A stretch of 50,897 nt of DNA from contig JACCXN010000022.1 in the NCBI GenBank assembly GCA_013696965.1, positions 1 through 50,897 on the forward strand. Reading direction: 5' to 3'. The translations under genes and the position numbers were made by a program. Positions 33,301-41,002 of the stretch are shown piece after piece. The stretch comes from Bacteroidota bacterium (GTDB taxonomy: Bacteria > Bacteroidota > Bacteroidia > JACCXN01). The notes under the pieces are model-generated. The model saw nothing but the letters and a program-made list of their open reading frames with translations. It had not been told where the DNA came from and ran no database searches. How positions within the stretch are numbered: position 1 is the stretch's first letter; each line of letters starts with the position of its first letter.

Positions 33301-36300
33301 AGCTTATAAATAGACACGAGAGCTTAAGAACTTCATTTGAACTTAAAAAGAATCAGTTTGTTCAGCGTGTAATCAGTAATATTGATTTTAAAGTTGAATT
33401 TATTGAATGTTCGGAGTTACAAGCAAAAGCCCTGGCAGATAGTTTTATAAAGCCGTTCAACTTAAATTACCCACCTTTATTCCGGGTAACACTCGTTTCA
33501 ACTTTGCCTTCAGAGCACCTTCTGCTCATTGATATGCATCATATAATTTCTGATGGAACATCCACGGCAATTTTAATTGATGAGTTTTTATCAATTTACG
33601 AGGGTAAAGAAATAAAACAGTTGGCACTTCAGTATAAAGATTATGCTTACTGGCAAAATCAAAGTGAGCAGTTGCTGGTAAAAGAGGAGCAGGCAAACTA
33701 CTGGAAAAACAAATTGTCAGGAGAAATACCCGTAATGAATTTCCCTACCGATTTCCAAAGGCCGGCAGTGCAGGATTTCAGGGGCGGACATATTTTTAAA
33801 AGCATAGATAAAGAAACTGTTCAGCAGTTAAAGCAGCTTGCAAACTCCACTGGAAGCACGCTCTATATCTTACTTTTAACAGCTTACAATGTGCTGCTGC
33901 ATAAGTACACCCAACAGGAAGATTTTATTGTTGGAAGTCCCGTAGCTGGCCGTGTTCACCCAGACCTGGAGCCGGTTGTAGGGCCGTTTGCAAATACGGT
34001 TGTTTTGAGAAATCATCCAAAAAGCGAAAAAACTTTTAGTGAATTTATAGCTGAAGTAAAGGATACTGTTTTAAATGCAATGGAACGGCAGGATTTTCCT
34101 TTTGAGGAATTGCTGGGGCTTTTAAAGGTAGAAAGAGATGTGAGCAGGAACCCGCTATTTGATACGCTCTTTGCATATCAGAATTACCAGCGTAACAGCA
34201 TGGAAGTAGCAGATGCAGGCCTGTCCTTCTCGCCTTACCAATTCGAATACAATATTTCAAAATTCGATATAAGCCTTGTTATACAAGGAGAAGATGAATT
34301 AGAGCTTGGGCTTGAATATGCCTTTAGCCTTTTCTCGGAGCAAACAATGGAAACTTTTTTAAGCAGCTATATCAACCTGCTTCATTATATTTTAAAAAAT
34401 CCAACAGCTCAAATATCAGATATTGATTTTATGTCTGCTGAAGAAAAACATAAAATCCTTGTTGAGTTTAATAATACCGCTTCTAAATGGCCAAAGGACA
34501 AAACGATAGTTCAGCTTGTTGAGGAATTTGTAGAAAGAGAGCCTGAAAAAATTGCACTTGTTTTCGGGGAGCAAAAAATGACCTATGGCGAGCTCAATAA
34601 AAAAGCAAATCAACTTGCCAGGAAATTAAGAGGTTTAGGTGTAAAACCAGATGATCGTGTAGGTTTAATCATTGACAGAAATTTTGATATTTATATTAGC
34701 ATCCTGGGAATCCTTAAAGCCGGAGGTGCGTATGTTCCTATAGATCCAAAAAATCCCTGGGATAGAACCCTGTATATGCTGGAAGACAGCCAGACAAAAA
34801 TTATTGTTACCCAAGAGCATTTGCTTGATATTATTGACTTTGAAGGTACTGTCGTCAATGTAAATGATGCTGCTATTTTTAAAGCAGAAGATACGAACTT
34901 AGCTCTGGTAAACAAATCAACAGATCTTGTTTATATGATCTATACTTCCGGATCTACAGGAAAACCTAAGGGCGTTATGCTGGAGCATCAGAATGTGGTA
35001 AGTTATGCAATGAACTTTAAAACGGAGTACAGCATTGATACAGACAAAGACATTATGCTTAGTCTTACCCGTATAAGTTTTGATATGTCAAACACCGAGC
35101 ATACTGCAAGTATGATAAACGGTATTACAATGGTTATTACAACCACAGAAGAAAGTAACGATCCTCAGCAGCTTTCAGAAATTATAATGCGCACCGGAGC
35201 AAATGTTATGCAGTTTACGCCATCAAGGCTTACGCTTATGTTCAGTGCTGTTGGAGATGAGTTTTTAAATACTGTAAATATCCTTCTTGTTGGTGCTGAA
35301 GCTTTGCCTGTTTCTTTAAATAAGAAATTGCTGCAATACAAGCATCTAAAGGTTTACAATGTTTATGGTCCAACAGAAGCTACTACCTGGAGTACCGGTA
35401 CTTTAATTGAAGAAAACAGAATCACCATTGGTAAGCCTCACCTGAATGAACATGTGTATGTTTTAAATGATAAACTACAAGTAGTTCCTACTGGCGTTTC
35501 AGGAGAAATATGTGTTTCAGGGCCTGGTGTTGGCAGAGGATATACTGACCAAATTCTTTCTAAAGTAAAATTTGTTGAGAATCCTTTTATACAAGGAGAA
35601 AGAATGTACCGCACGGGAGATTTAGGCAGATGGTGGCCTGATGGACATTTGGAATTTATCGGAAGAAGTGATTTCCAGGTTAAAATAAGGGGTTACAGAA
35701 TTGAGCTGGGAGAGATTGAAAACACCTTGCTTGAATATCCTGCAATTACAGAAGTAATCGTATTGGTTAAAGAAAAAGCAGATGCGAAAGACCTTGTAGC
35801 TTATATGGTTTGTAAAGATGAGGTGAATATTGAAGAGCTGAATGAGCATCTTTTAAAAACCCTGCCTGAATATATGGTTCCGGCACATTATGTAAGACTC
35901 GAGCAAATGCCGCTGAACGAGAACGGAAAGCTTGACAGGAAAAAACTTCCTGAACCTTTTGGAAATGTTACTTCTGCCAAAGACTTTACCGCTCCGGTAT
36001 CGGCAACAGAAATTGCCCTTGCAGGGATATGGAAACTAATTCTTGAAGTGGATAAAATAAGCACCCGCGATAATTTCTTTACGCTTGGAGGAAATTCTCT
36101 TAAAGCAGTAGCACTTGTTTCTAAGGTGAAGGAAATCACACAGCAGGAGATTCCTTTCACCATCATCTTCAATTACCCAACCATTGAAAAAATGGCTGCA
36201 TTCCTGGAAGAAAAAAATCAGCAAGCAGAACAGTCAGAAGAGCTAACGCTTTTGAATGAGAAGAAAGAGAAGAATATTTTCGCCTTTCCGCCTGCCATAG

Positions 36301-36917
36301 GATATTCCATTGCCTATAGCGACCTTGCCGGGCAGATGAAAGAGTATTCTTTTTACGGATTCAATTTTATTGAAAACGAGGACAGGCTTAAAATTTATGC
36401 TGATAAAATTATAGCAATTCAGCCTAAAGGTGATTATACTTTATTTGGATATTCTGCAGGAGGAAATTTGGCTTTCCAGGTAGCAAAAGCGCTTTCTGAA
36501 AGAGGTAAAAAAGTGGATGTAGTTATGATAGACTCTTATTTGCGACAAAAGCCGGAGCCGGTAACCGCTGCAGAAAAAGAGGAATATGCAAAACTATATA
36601 TCAGTGATGATTCTGATCATATCTCTAACAGGTATTTAACCAGTGAAGCTATGAAAAAGGCGGCTGTAAGAAAGATTGGTGGCTATTATGATTACCTGCG
36701 CAAAACACCGGACTATGGAAAGATAAACGGAGAAATTTTATTGCTTCGTTCAGAAACCGAAAAAGCCGGAGACAATGGCAGAGAAAGCTGGAAAACTGCC
36801 GGAACAGGTTTAAGAGTTTACCAGGGAGTTGGAGAGCACGCTGCTATGTTCAATGAAGAATATTTTAATACCAACTTTTCTTTGATTTTAAAAATGCTGC
36901 ATAAGGACAAAAATTAA
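24399..36917 (+). CDS. Hybrid PKS-NRPS with terminal thioesterase, KS-AT*-T-(C-A-T)x3-TE
   Basis: The 4172-residue protein begins MKDIAIIGVAGRFPEA, a KS start. KS active residues are intact: Cys161 (DTNCSS), His297 (EPHGSGT) and His337 (SNIGH). Residues about 430-715 are a shrunken AT: GHSxG is replaced by GIGLG at 583-587, the GQGSQ motif is lost, and the segment with the catalytic His is missing, but a PAYKFEP exit remains. T serine is 791. No KR, DH or ER is present. C domains have HHIIADGVS (976), HHIINDEVS (2003, Gly to Glu) and HHIISDGTS (3047). A8 DAWFLGNVVK is the Leu code; A9 DGTKMGHIGK is close to Asp (DLTKVGHIGK); A10 DMTQLGVTWK is weakly Gly-like. T serines are 1823, 2867 and 3900. 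The TE has GYSAGG with Ser4019, Asp4045 and His4147, the spacing seen in surfactin TE, so it should release the chain by cyclisation or hydrolysis. Confidence 0.97.
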   Translation: MKDIAIIGVAGRFPEAKNIDELYHNLKAGKDSSRPLSKERLKSTTSAVNKKYKVFAWLDDVDKFDHKLFNISLAEAQNMDPHQRLMLEVAYETFESSGYSIDHFFGSNTAVYAGDVILKYWELAEKYDPTLFTGNINAATAGRIARFFNLRGSAMMIDTNCSSTLVATHLACNELAAGDAGHALVCGVRIVIKPEEEEGGADLGIMTQDGKTKSFSAAADGTSAGEAVAAVLLKPLDKALADNDIIYAVIKGSALNQDAQLSGSLTAPSSAAQAEVICKAWKKADIDPLTISYIEPHGSGTKLGDPIEIQGIDQAFKGLTDKKNFIYASALKSNIGHTDTVAGLSGLIKTVLSLKNKELFPTLHFDAPNPFIDFKNSVIAINTQLKKWDVPEGQPRRAGVSSFGLSGTNCHIILEEAPERKASATTDEKAWLINISSRNTKVFAANLQELKRFIEENPTTSIADISHTLNRGRKHYNYRFSVLCKNIESIKEAIENFLPNLSNEFKASKELKKLFFIFSDNTGTDEGLINHFISRYPSFTEDYEACLRAASGIENENIKTFAFQFAYYKLFEKCGITSPNVMGIGLGRAVIDVITGGKTLEDALKTVVDCKQTAVEELNKRLTALVEREAAKEKVAFIEIGTAGTLIGGLKNLNLENQENIFEVFDLNDNNEEVLKEFFSSLYLSGYNVNWQKAHPQNSGQKIKLPAYKFEPIRCWVKEPVDENDEELQIDINAKNQQEKAVAENSEFVSNVKIDESWTPIEQKIALLWVEVLKLEEIALDDDFFDIGGHSLIATQIISRIEKVFQVKIEFTDMFDYPTIRTLAEEVEKQSEVQLKDETEKEPTTSPTQLHYPLSAAQNRLWVLDQLEGGGTTYNLPGVMILEGKLDNPKFKKSFQKLVERHESLRTSFHTENGDLVQLVNQQVEFKITYKTAEESQLDKIVNDFVRPFDLSKAPLFRIELVEINKEKHLLLMDIHHIIADGVSLRIIFNDFVQIYAGQQLPELKIQYKDYSLWQHSFFQSEEFKKQEIYWLNKFSGELPVLNLVSNFPRPAIQNFSGEKLSFNLSKEDTANIRSLSGENGATIYMTLLAAYNVLLYKYTSQEDIVVGSVIAGRKKKEFENILGMFVNTLAMRNHPSAEKSFTAFLAEVKSTALEAYSNQDFPFEALVNNLGLQRDMSRNPLFDTLITYQNFFKDDHSKVNVNELSILPYPFENKTSKFDLTFEFFEGADALKLQIEYCTHLFNKETIERLFAHFIQIIRSVSENKNIALADINLLSTEEKEQLLVNFNPTVKTENINETVVSAFEKHLLQNPNNVAISDGNRTILYNELNEKAENIAALLLKKGLVKEGVVGVFLNASAEWLYSILGVLKAGGAYLPIDPAYPAERIDFMLKDSGAKILLTDKTLFHKSAFSGEVIDITEAANNINNGGVKSVIAPENLAYIIYTSGSTGQPKGVGVEHSALFNLCSWHNNQYNITAADKATKYAGLGFDASVWEIFPYLVSGASVTIVPEDIRMDMRKLNNFYESNGISVSFLPTQIAEQFMEQENSSLRLLLTGGDKLRSFKKQRYDVVNNYGPTENTVVSTSFKLDRFYENIPIGKPVDGTRVYILDKKGNPQPVGVPGELCVAGNNLARGYINQPELTAQKFVADPFVAGEKMYQTGDLAKWLPDGNIEFLGRIDAQVKIRGYRIELGEIENQLLSFSGIKDAVVIDVEEKDAQKFLCAYIVSETAVDTSLLKEHLAAKLPDYMVPLHFISLEKIPLNANGKVDRKALPLPDESLKTSRAYVAPITETEVKLSKLWSESLNIEKPSTEDNFFELGGHSLKATQIISRVYKVFEKEVPLREIFRNPTIKGLAAFIESAEKSAFVSISNVEKREFYPLSASQRRLYILNQFQQDNTSYNIPGALAIEGQLDTEKFEGAIKKVIQRHENLRTAFVFNNGEPVQIIKEDVAFNLSCRESSENEAKDLLKDFVKPFDLEQPPLIRAELIKIAENKHYFLFDMHHIINDEVSMNILINEFAALYEGKELEPLKFQYKDFANWQNNRIASGTSDNQKKFWLGQFKDEIPVLELPADFKRPASKSFKGNRISLNLNFETSQKLRHIALSAGATSYQLFLTAFNVLLSKYSGSEDIVVGTPIAGRNHPDLDKIIGVFINTLALRNFPKKDISFLSFLKNVKEKFIEANENSDYQFEELIGELSLKRDLSRHPLFDVLFVFQSAGESSNFASSGLNFKPLEFPSKSSKFDITFTIADSGEDFKIFIDYSTDLFKKETIEKLQCHFVQLLQSVIQKPDSKLQDLKLISKEEEQLLLNGFNNTLKNHPDSGKAIHQWFEEQVEGNTSKGIVFKNENLTFEELNIKANQLAHKLTRSGADKNQVVAIITERSLDMITGILAALKSGSAFLPIDPDYPQERIDFVLKDSNATILLTQSHLKEKADFAGKIIFIDDAAFQQEDNSNLLCNTKADDLAYIIYTSGSTGKPKGTKLTHKNLNNYVSWFIENQQVKKQDKTTLIHSFGFDGSFTNIFGALLCGHELHIIPKEFLVDPEQLLKYVQTEQISYMKFTPSLFSVFVNSEAFNQYDCSSLRMIMLGGEAISTADVEKYHLKYRNTVFVNHYGPTETTIGSIAQAIDFNCWEDYKHLPSIGYPIDNTQVYILEASLQLCPMGVVGELCISGDGVSVGYLNREDLTLEKFVVNPFDSSKKMYRTGDMAKWLPDGRVLFLGRRDEQVKIRGYRIETGEITEAVLSLKSISEAVVVDREDASGSKYLCAYFTSENEVAISEIKKELARILPEYMVPAFFVQLDKIPVTAHGKVDKRALPLPTLQRIAEKEFIAPRTITEEKLTEIWKVVLGQEKISVDDNFFEVGGHSLKAAVLAGKIFKEFQVKVSLKQIFELPTIEALAQILENKENEVFLSIEPAPVLEEYPLSSVQRRMYVLQEFDGAEITYNLPMAMKVSGKIDKKRFENAFKELINRHESLRTSFELKKNQFVQRVISNIDFKVEFIECSELQAKALADSFIKPFNLNYPPLFRVTLVSTLPSEHLLLIDMHHIISDGTSTAILIDEFLSIYEGKEIKQLALQYKDYAYWQNQSEQLLVKEEQANYWKNKLSGEIPVMNFPTDFQRPAVQDFRGGHIFKSIDKETVQQLKQLANSTGSTLYILLLTAYNVLLHKYTQQEDFIVGSPVAGRVHPDLEPVVGPFANTVVLRNHPKSEKTFSEFIAEVKDTVLNAMERQDFPFEELLGLLKVERDVSRNPLFDTLFAYQNYQRNSMEVADAGLSFSPYQFEYNISKFDISLVIQGEDELELGLEYAFSLFSEQTMETFLSSYINLLHYILKNPTAQISDIDFMSAEEKHKILVEFNNTASKWPKDKTIVQLVEEFVEREPEKIALVFGEQKMTYGELNKKANQLARKLRGLGVKPDDRVGLIIDRNFDIYISILGILKAGGAYVPIDPKNPWDRTLYMLEDSQTKIIVTQEHLLDIIDFEGTVVNVNDAAIFKAEDTNLALVNKSTDLVYMIYTSGSTGKPKGVMLEHQNVVSYAMNFKTEYSIDTDKDIMLSLTRISFDMSNTEHTASMINGITMVITTTEESNDPQQLSEIIMRTGANVMQFTPSRLTLMFSAVGDEFLNTVNILLVGAEALPVSLNKKLLQYKHLKVYNVYGPTEATTWSTGTLIEENRITIGKPHLNEHVYVLNDKLQVVPTGVSGEICVSGPGVGRGYTDQILSKVKFVENPFIQGERMYRTGDLGRWWPDGHLEFIGRSDFQVKIRGYRIELGEIENTLLEYPAITEVIVLVKEKADAKDLVAYMVCKDEVNIEELNEHLLKTLPEYMVPAHYVRLEQMPLNENGKLDRKKLPEPFGNVTSAKDFTAPVSATEIALAGIWKLILEVDKISTRDNFFTLGGNSLKAVALVSKVKEITQQEIPFTIIFNYPTIEKMAAFLEEKNQQAEQSEELTLLNEKKEKNIFAFPPAIGYSIAYSDLAGQMKEYSFYGFNFIENEDRLKIYADKIIAIQPKGDYTLFGYSAGGNLAFQVAKALSERGKKVDVVMIDSYLRQKPEPVTAAEKEEYAKLYISDDSDHISNRYLTSEAMKKAAVRKIGGYYDYLRKTPDYGKINGEILLLRSETEKAGDNGRESWKTAGTGLRVYQGVGEHAAMFNEEYFNTNFSLILKMLHKDKN

Positions 36918-36955
36918 GCAGAACTGCAGTTAGAAAAACAGTAAATTTTTGACCT

Positions 36956-37900
36956 ATGGAAGAAGCAAATGCTTTAAAAATTACTCATACCGTAACACCT
37001 CTTGTAAAATACAAGGGGCCTGTTTCGGGGTGGAAAAATATCTGGCTGAAGGATGAAACAAAGCAGGTTTCAAATGCTTTTAAATTTAGGGGCGTGGCGC
37101 ATAAAGTTGGCAATATGCCAAAGGGAAGCACAGTAACAACCGCTTCAACAGGAAACCACGGGATAGCAACGGCAATAGCAGCATCTAAACTGGGATTAAA
37201 AGCTGCCATATTTGTCCCAAAACATACCGCATCGGTTAAAAAGCAAAAGCTAAATTTTTACAATGCACAGCTAATGGAAGTAGAGGGCGAGTACCAGGCC
37301 TGTGTTGCACAGGCAAAAGCTTTTGCTTTAAATAATTCAAATACTTTTTTTATCCACGGATTTGATGATGCTGAAATTATTGATGGTACCAGGAGTTTAT
37401 TCCATGAGGTAAAAAAAGAACTGGAAAATATTCCTGTACTATTTGTTCCAGTTGGTGGAGGCGGGCTTTTATCTGCCTGTTTATTAGAATATCCAATTGC
37501 CCACCATAAAATTTACGCAGTGGAATTAGACCATGCCCCAGCCTTAAAAATCTCATTAGAAAAAGGAGAAAGGGTTCAGCTTGGCAAACTCATTGGAAGG
37601 GCAGACGGAATGATGGTTGACAGGGTAGGGGAATCTGTATTTATTGCCTGCAGAGATAAAGCGGTAGAGGTAAAATTAATCAGTGAAAAAGAACTGGAAG
37701 AAGCTGTAAGATTGCTTTGGAAACACAATGGCATTAAGGCTGAATTATCGGGTGCTTCAGCTCTTGCGGTGGCATTAAAAACAGCCGGTAACAATCAGGC
37801 TTGCTTATGTATTGTTTCCGGTGGAAATATTGATGAGGAGTATTTTAGGGAGATAATAAAAGTTGATTCACTTTTAAATTCAGTTACCTCAACCGATTAA
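36956..37900 (+). CDS. Fold-type II PLP enzyme, threonine/serine dehydratase family
   Basis: The 314-residue protein has the family landmarks: SNAFKFRG with Lys43 as the likely PLP Schiff-base lysine, ASTGNHG, the phosphate-binding loop VGGGGL, and VSGGN near the C-terminus. Its length fits catabolic dehydratases or serine racemase-type enzymes without a regulatory domain. Known relatives deaminate Thr or Ser to oxo-acids, racemise Ser, dehydrate 3-hydroxyaspartate, or make 2,3-diaminopropionate. It starts 38 nt after the megasynthase stop on the same strand, so a precursor-supply role for the NRPS is likely but the substrate cannot be read from sequence. Its last 17 bases overlap the 3' end of the convergent DUF5916 gene. 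Confidence 0.9.
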   Translation: MEEANALKITHTVTPLVKYKGPVSGWKNIWLKDETKQVSNAFKFRGVAHKVGNMPKGSTVTTASTGNHGIATAIAASKLGLKAAIFVPKHTASVKKQKLNFYNAQLMEVEGEYQACVAQAKAFALNNSNTFFIHGFDDAEIIDGTRSLFHEVKKELENIPVLFVPVGGGGLLSACLLEYPIAHHKIYAVELDHAPALKISLEKGERVQLGKLIGRADGMMVDRVGESVFIACRDKAVEVKLISEKELEEAVRLLWKHNGIKAELSGASALAVALKTAGNNQACLCIVSGGNIDEEYFREIIKVDSLLNSVTSTD

Positions 37901-40193
37901 AATCCATAGTCCTAATAAATTTAACAATCACTGATTGGTTTGCAATCAATGGTAACTCCTGATTTAAAGGCTGCATAGGCTGACGCATTGTATTTACTCC
38001 ATGATTTATTACAATAAATAATTCTGTTCCCTCCCTTGGATTATATCTAAAGCGAAAGTTTGAACCAAAATTATTACTCATATCATCATATTGAACCAAA
38101 GCCTTCATACTAATTTTTGAATTAAGCTGGAAGTTTAAATTCAGGGTTACTAAGTGCGTTTCAAAAAGCGCTTCTTGATTCAGGATATGGAAATCATTAG
38201 CAAACCGGATATGATTATAATCATAAGAAGTTTCAAACTGAAAATATTTGTTTAAATTGAATTTTCCGCCAATCCAAATATTGTTCATGTGGCCCCCATA
38301 ATAATCCCCCTTCTTTGCATAAGATTCTAATTTATATCTTTTTGTTGCCGGTGAAGACATATAAACAGATGAAAACCACATAGGATAATTACCAGCCGGA
38401 ACTATAATATCTGAATTCATGTTCCAGGAAAAATTAAAAGTATCCTGGTAAAATTCAAATGGGGTTAATTTTATCATGGATCCATTTTTAAAATGCAGTA
38501 ATGGTGAAACATTAATATTGGAAATTTCGCTTGCTCCCGTAGAAGAATTTCGGGCATTCATTAACACACTTTCCAATTTATAACCGGCAATATGTTTGCT
38601 GTTCTCGGTTACCCATGAATAGCTGTTTCCACTTCTAAACTGTGTTAAATTATTAAAGCGCATAAAACCCATGGCCGGATCAAAATCTTCTCCAAGATAT
38701 TTAGCATCTAAAATATGGCTAAATCCTCTGTTTGATTGCTTTACAAGTTTAAATTGAGCAGCCATATTATTTCTGGTAAAAGAAGTTTCTTCTCGACTAT
38801 TGAAAGTTCCTGAAAAAGCGCCACTGGTAAACCATTTCCTGTTTATCCTGTGCAGGTAATCAACTCCGGCTACCTGATTTGAAACACTCAAATCGCTTAT
38901 ACTAATTCGGTTTGTTAAAATTCCTCCTACATACGAACCATTATTATACAACTCCTTTTTTACCCTAAGTACAGAAAAATTCTCTGAAGGTAAGCCCTCC
39001 TCTTCCATTGCCATAGTTTGCATATTTAATGCCCCAACTTGAAAACCTTTGTGCTGTCCTGTGAGCCTTACTCCTCCCAATACTGGGACTATTAAACCCT
39101 GGCTTCTTCCGATATTCCTAGAAAAAAACAACCGGGTTGGACCCATATTAAAATTGAAATAATCTTCTGATTCCAGGAAGAAGGCTCTTTTTTCTGGAAG
39201 AAATACATTAAAGCGGGTAGTGTTTATAATTCTGTCGTCTACTTCAGCTTGAGCAAAATCGGTATTAACAGAAACATCAAGAGTTAAATTTTTACTCAGT
39301 CCCATTTTAAGATCTGCTCCAATATTACTTAAGATTTTATCTGTTACTGATTTTTCAAAATAATTTTTCCTGGATATGGCTGAATAGTTGGACTCATATT
39401 GAGACCCTGTGCTGTTAAGTATTTTATTCTTCTGAATATCTGAAACAATATATGGAGTAAAATATACCGGCTTTTTACAGGTGAGATTTTCAAAAATAAT
39501 ATCCAAGGCAAGATCAAGACGAAAGTGTGGATCAGCAATGTTCTCATCAAAAGGGGGAGCTATTATTTCTTCATTTAGTCTTCTTATGGTTCTTAATACT
39601 TTAAAACCCATTATTACTTCTTCTTTTTCAGTAAATCTTAAAGAAGAAAAAGGAATTTTAAATTCTGCTATCCAACCGTTTTCAGTTATTTTAACAGCTA
39701 CATTCCAAAAGGTATTAAAATCTTCATTTATTCCTTCGCCATTTTGAGAAATTTCAATATCCTGTCTTACTCCCAGTGGATTTGTGGCAAATGCAATTCC
39801 ATTGAGATTATCATTGTAACTGTCTATGATTACTACAACATTGTCATCGTCTTCAACATCACTGTCACGCTCCATAGCGGTGGCTATCATTTTTTTTGGT
39901 TCAGGATCAAAAAGCTTTATACCAACAAAGAGGTAAGTATCATTATAAAGCAATTTAACCTCTGTGTTAAATGATGGCTTTCCTCCCGGCACTGGACTTA
40001 TCATCATAAATTCCGAAATTACAGGGGCCTTGTTCCAGGTGGGCTCATTTAAAATTCCGTCTGCTTCTATTTCTTCAGTTATCCTTAATGGGCGTATCTG
40101 CTCCTGTGCATATATATTCTGATTTGTGAAGAACAGCAAAGCAAATAAAAGCACGAATGTTTTTCGGGCAATAGAAGTATAATACAAAATCAT
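37884..40193 (-). CDS. DUF5916 outer-membrane protein with N-terminal CBM9-like domain
   Basis: I prefer the ATG at 40193, giving about 769 residues. A TTG four codons further upstream would lie inside a TATATTTG promoter-like box. Residues 1-29 are a signal peptide (hydrophobic FVLLFALLFF, cleavage after IYA before Gln). Residues about 35-220 look like the carbohydrate-binding family 9-type domain (ADGILNEPTW; FVGIKLFD). The rest is rich in alternating aromatic strands, as in the DUF5916 beta-barrel family common in Bacteroidota. The function is not established; an outer-membrane channel or receptor is plausible. It is oriented against the cluster and splits the PLP gene from the thioesterase gene, so it may be unrelated to biosynthesis or may serve export or self-protection. 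Confidence 0.88.
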   Translation of the reverse strand: MILYYTSIARKTFVLLFALLFFTNQNIYAQEQIRPLRITEEIEADGILNEPTWNKAPVISEFMMISPVPGGKPSFNTEVKLLYNDTYLFVGIKLFDPEPKKMIATAMERDSDVEDDDNVVVIIDSYNDNLNGIAFATNPLGVRQDIEISQNGEGINEDFNTFWNVAVKITENGWIAEFKIPFSSLRFTEKEEVIMGFKVLRTIRRLNEEIIAPPFDENIADPHFRLDLALDIIFENLTCKKPVYFTPYIVSDIQKNKILNSTGSQYESNYSAISRKNYFEKSVTDKILSNIGADLKMGLSKNLTLDVSVNTDFAQAEVDDRIINTTRFNVFLPEKRAFFLESEDYFNFNMGPTRLFFSRNIGRSQGLIVPVLGGVRLTGQHKGFQVGALNMQTMAMEEEGLPSENFSVLRVKKELYNNGSYVGGILTNRISISDLSVSNQVAGVDYLHRINRKWFTSGAFSGTFNSREETSFTRNNMAAQFKLVKQSNRGFSHILDAKYLGEDFDPAMGFMRFNNLTQFRSGNSYSWVTENSKHIAGYKLESVLMNARNSSTGASEISNINVSPLLHFKNGSMIKLTPFEFYQDTFNFSWNMNSDIIVPAGNYPMWFSSVYMSSPATKRYKLESYAKKGDYYGGHMNNIWIGGKFNLNKYFQFETSYDYNHIRFANDFHILNQEALFETHLVTLNLNFQLNSKISMKALVQYDDMSNNFGSNFRFRYNPREGTELFIVINHGVNTMRQPMQPLNQELPLIANQSVIVKFIRTMDFNRLR

Positions 40194-40202
40194 AATTAAT
40201 TG

Positions 40203-40210
40203 CAAATATA
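40203..40210 (-). promoter_or_regulatory. Putative -7 box (TAnnTTTG) for the DUF5916 gene
   Basis: The minus strand reads TATATTTGCA, a match to the Bacteroidota -7 consensus TAnnTTTG, ending 9 nt before the preferred ATG. I see no convincing -33 TTG at the right spacing, so this rests on the -7 box alone. Confidence 0.35.
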
Positions 40211-40250
40211 ATTTATTCCCTGAATTGCATCAGCAGTGTGTTTTGTTTTT

Positions 40251-40258
40251 TATTTTTG
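40251..40258 (+). promoter_or_regulatory. Putative -7 box (TAnnTTTG) for the thioesterase-PPTase pair
   Basis: TATTTTTG followed by CA matches the Bacteroidota -7 consensus and ends 21 nt before the GTG start of the thioesterase gene. A TTG at 40225-40227 could be the -33 element, but its spacing of 23 nt is long. With the divergent box at 40203-40210 it makes a compact two-way promoter region. Confidence 0.45.
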
Positions 40259-40279
40259 CAAAACAATTAATATTAAAAA

Positions 40280-41002
40280 GTGAAAAAAACAATTAATTTA
40301 TTCTTTCTTCCCTTTGCAGGAGGGAGTTCTTACTCTTACAGTAATTTCTCATCCTTGTTGCTGCCACATATAAATTGTGTTCCTATTGAATTACCAGGAA
40401 GAGGCAAGCGGAGCAAGGAAGAATTATTAACTGATGCGCATATTATAGCGGAGGATATTTATAATCAGATTAAAGAAATTATTCATTCAGGTGAGGAATA
40501 TGGGATTTTTGGCCATAGTATGGGGGCATTGCTTGGTTATCTTTTATTACATAAAATAAAACTAAACAACCTTCCATTTCCCATTCATTTTTTTGCCTCA
40601 GGCAGAGGTGGCCCATCCTACCTTAATGAGAGGGAAATTTATTATCTGCTTCCAAAACAGGAATTCAGAGAAAAATTAAAAGAGCTGGGAGGCAGTCCAA
40701 AAGAAGTGCTGGAACATGAAGTTTTAATGGATTATTTTGAACCCATACTAAGAGCAGATTTTCAGGTTGTAGAAACTTATTTTCATAAGGAACAGGAGAA
40801 GTTGAAAGTACCCTTTAGTGTTTTTTTAGGTGATGAAGACAAAATAAGCCTTGAGGCTGCAAAATGTTGGCAACTGGAAACAAGTTCCCCCATAAAAATC
40901 CATCAATTCCAGGGAGATCATTTTTTTTTAATACCCCATGTTAAAAGTATATGTAATATAATCTCTGCTGAATTGGATAATGATAAAGCAAAAGTAAATT
41001 GA
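40280..41002 (+). CDS. Type II thioesterase of NRPS/PKS cluster
   Basis: The 240-residue alpha/beta hydrolase starts at GTG. It has the N-terminal LFFLPFAGGS and PIELPGRG motifs typical of stand-alone NRPS-associated (GrsT/SrfD-like) thioesterases. The nucleophile is Ser80 in GHSMG; GDEDK with Asp187 and QGDHFFL with His214 complete the triad. The known role is hydrolytic removal of misprimed acyl groups or stalled intermediates from carrier proteins. It overlaps the next gene by three bases and has its own candidate promoter, so editing and carrier activation are transcribed together, apart from the megasynthase genes. Confidence 0.94.
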   Translation: MKKTINLFFLPFAGGSSYSYSNFSSLLLPHINCVPIELPGRGKRSKEELLTDAHIIAEDIYNQIKEIIHSGEEYGIFGHSMGALLGYLLLHKIKLNNLPFPIHFFASGRGGPSYLNEREIYYLLPKQEFREKLKELGGSPKEVLEHEVLMDYFEPILRADFQVVETYFHKEQEKLKVPFSVFLGDEDKISLEAAKCWQLETSSPIKIHQFQGDHFFLIPHVKSICNIISAELDNDKAKVN

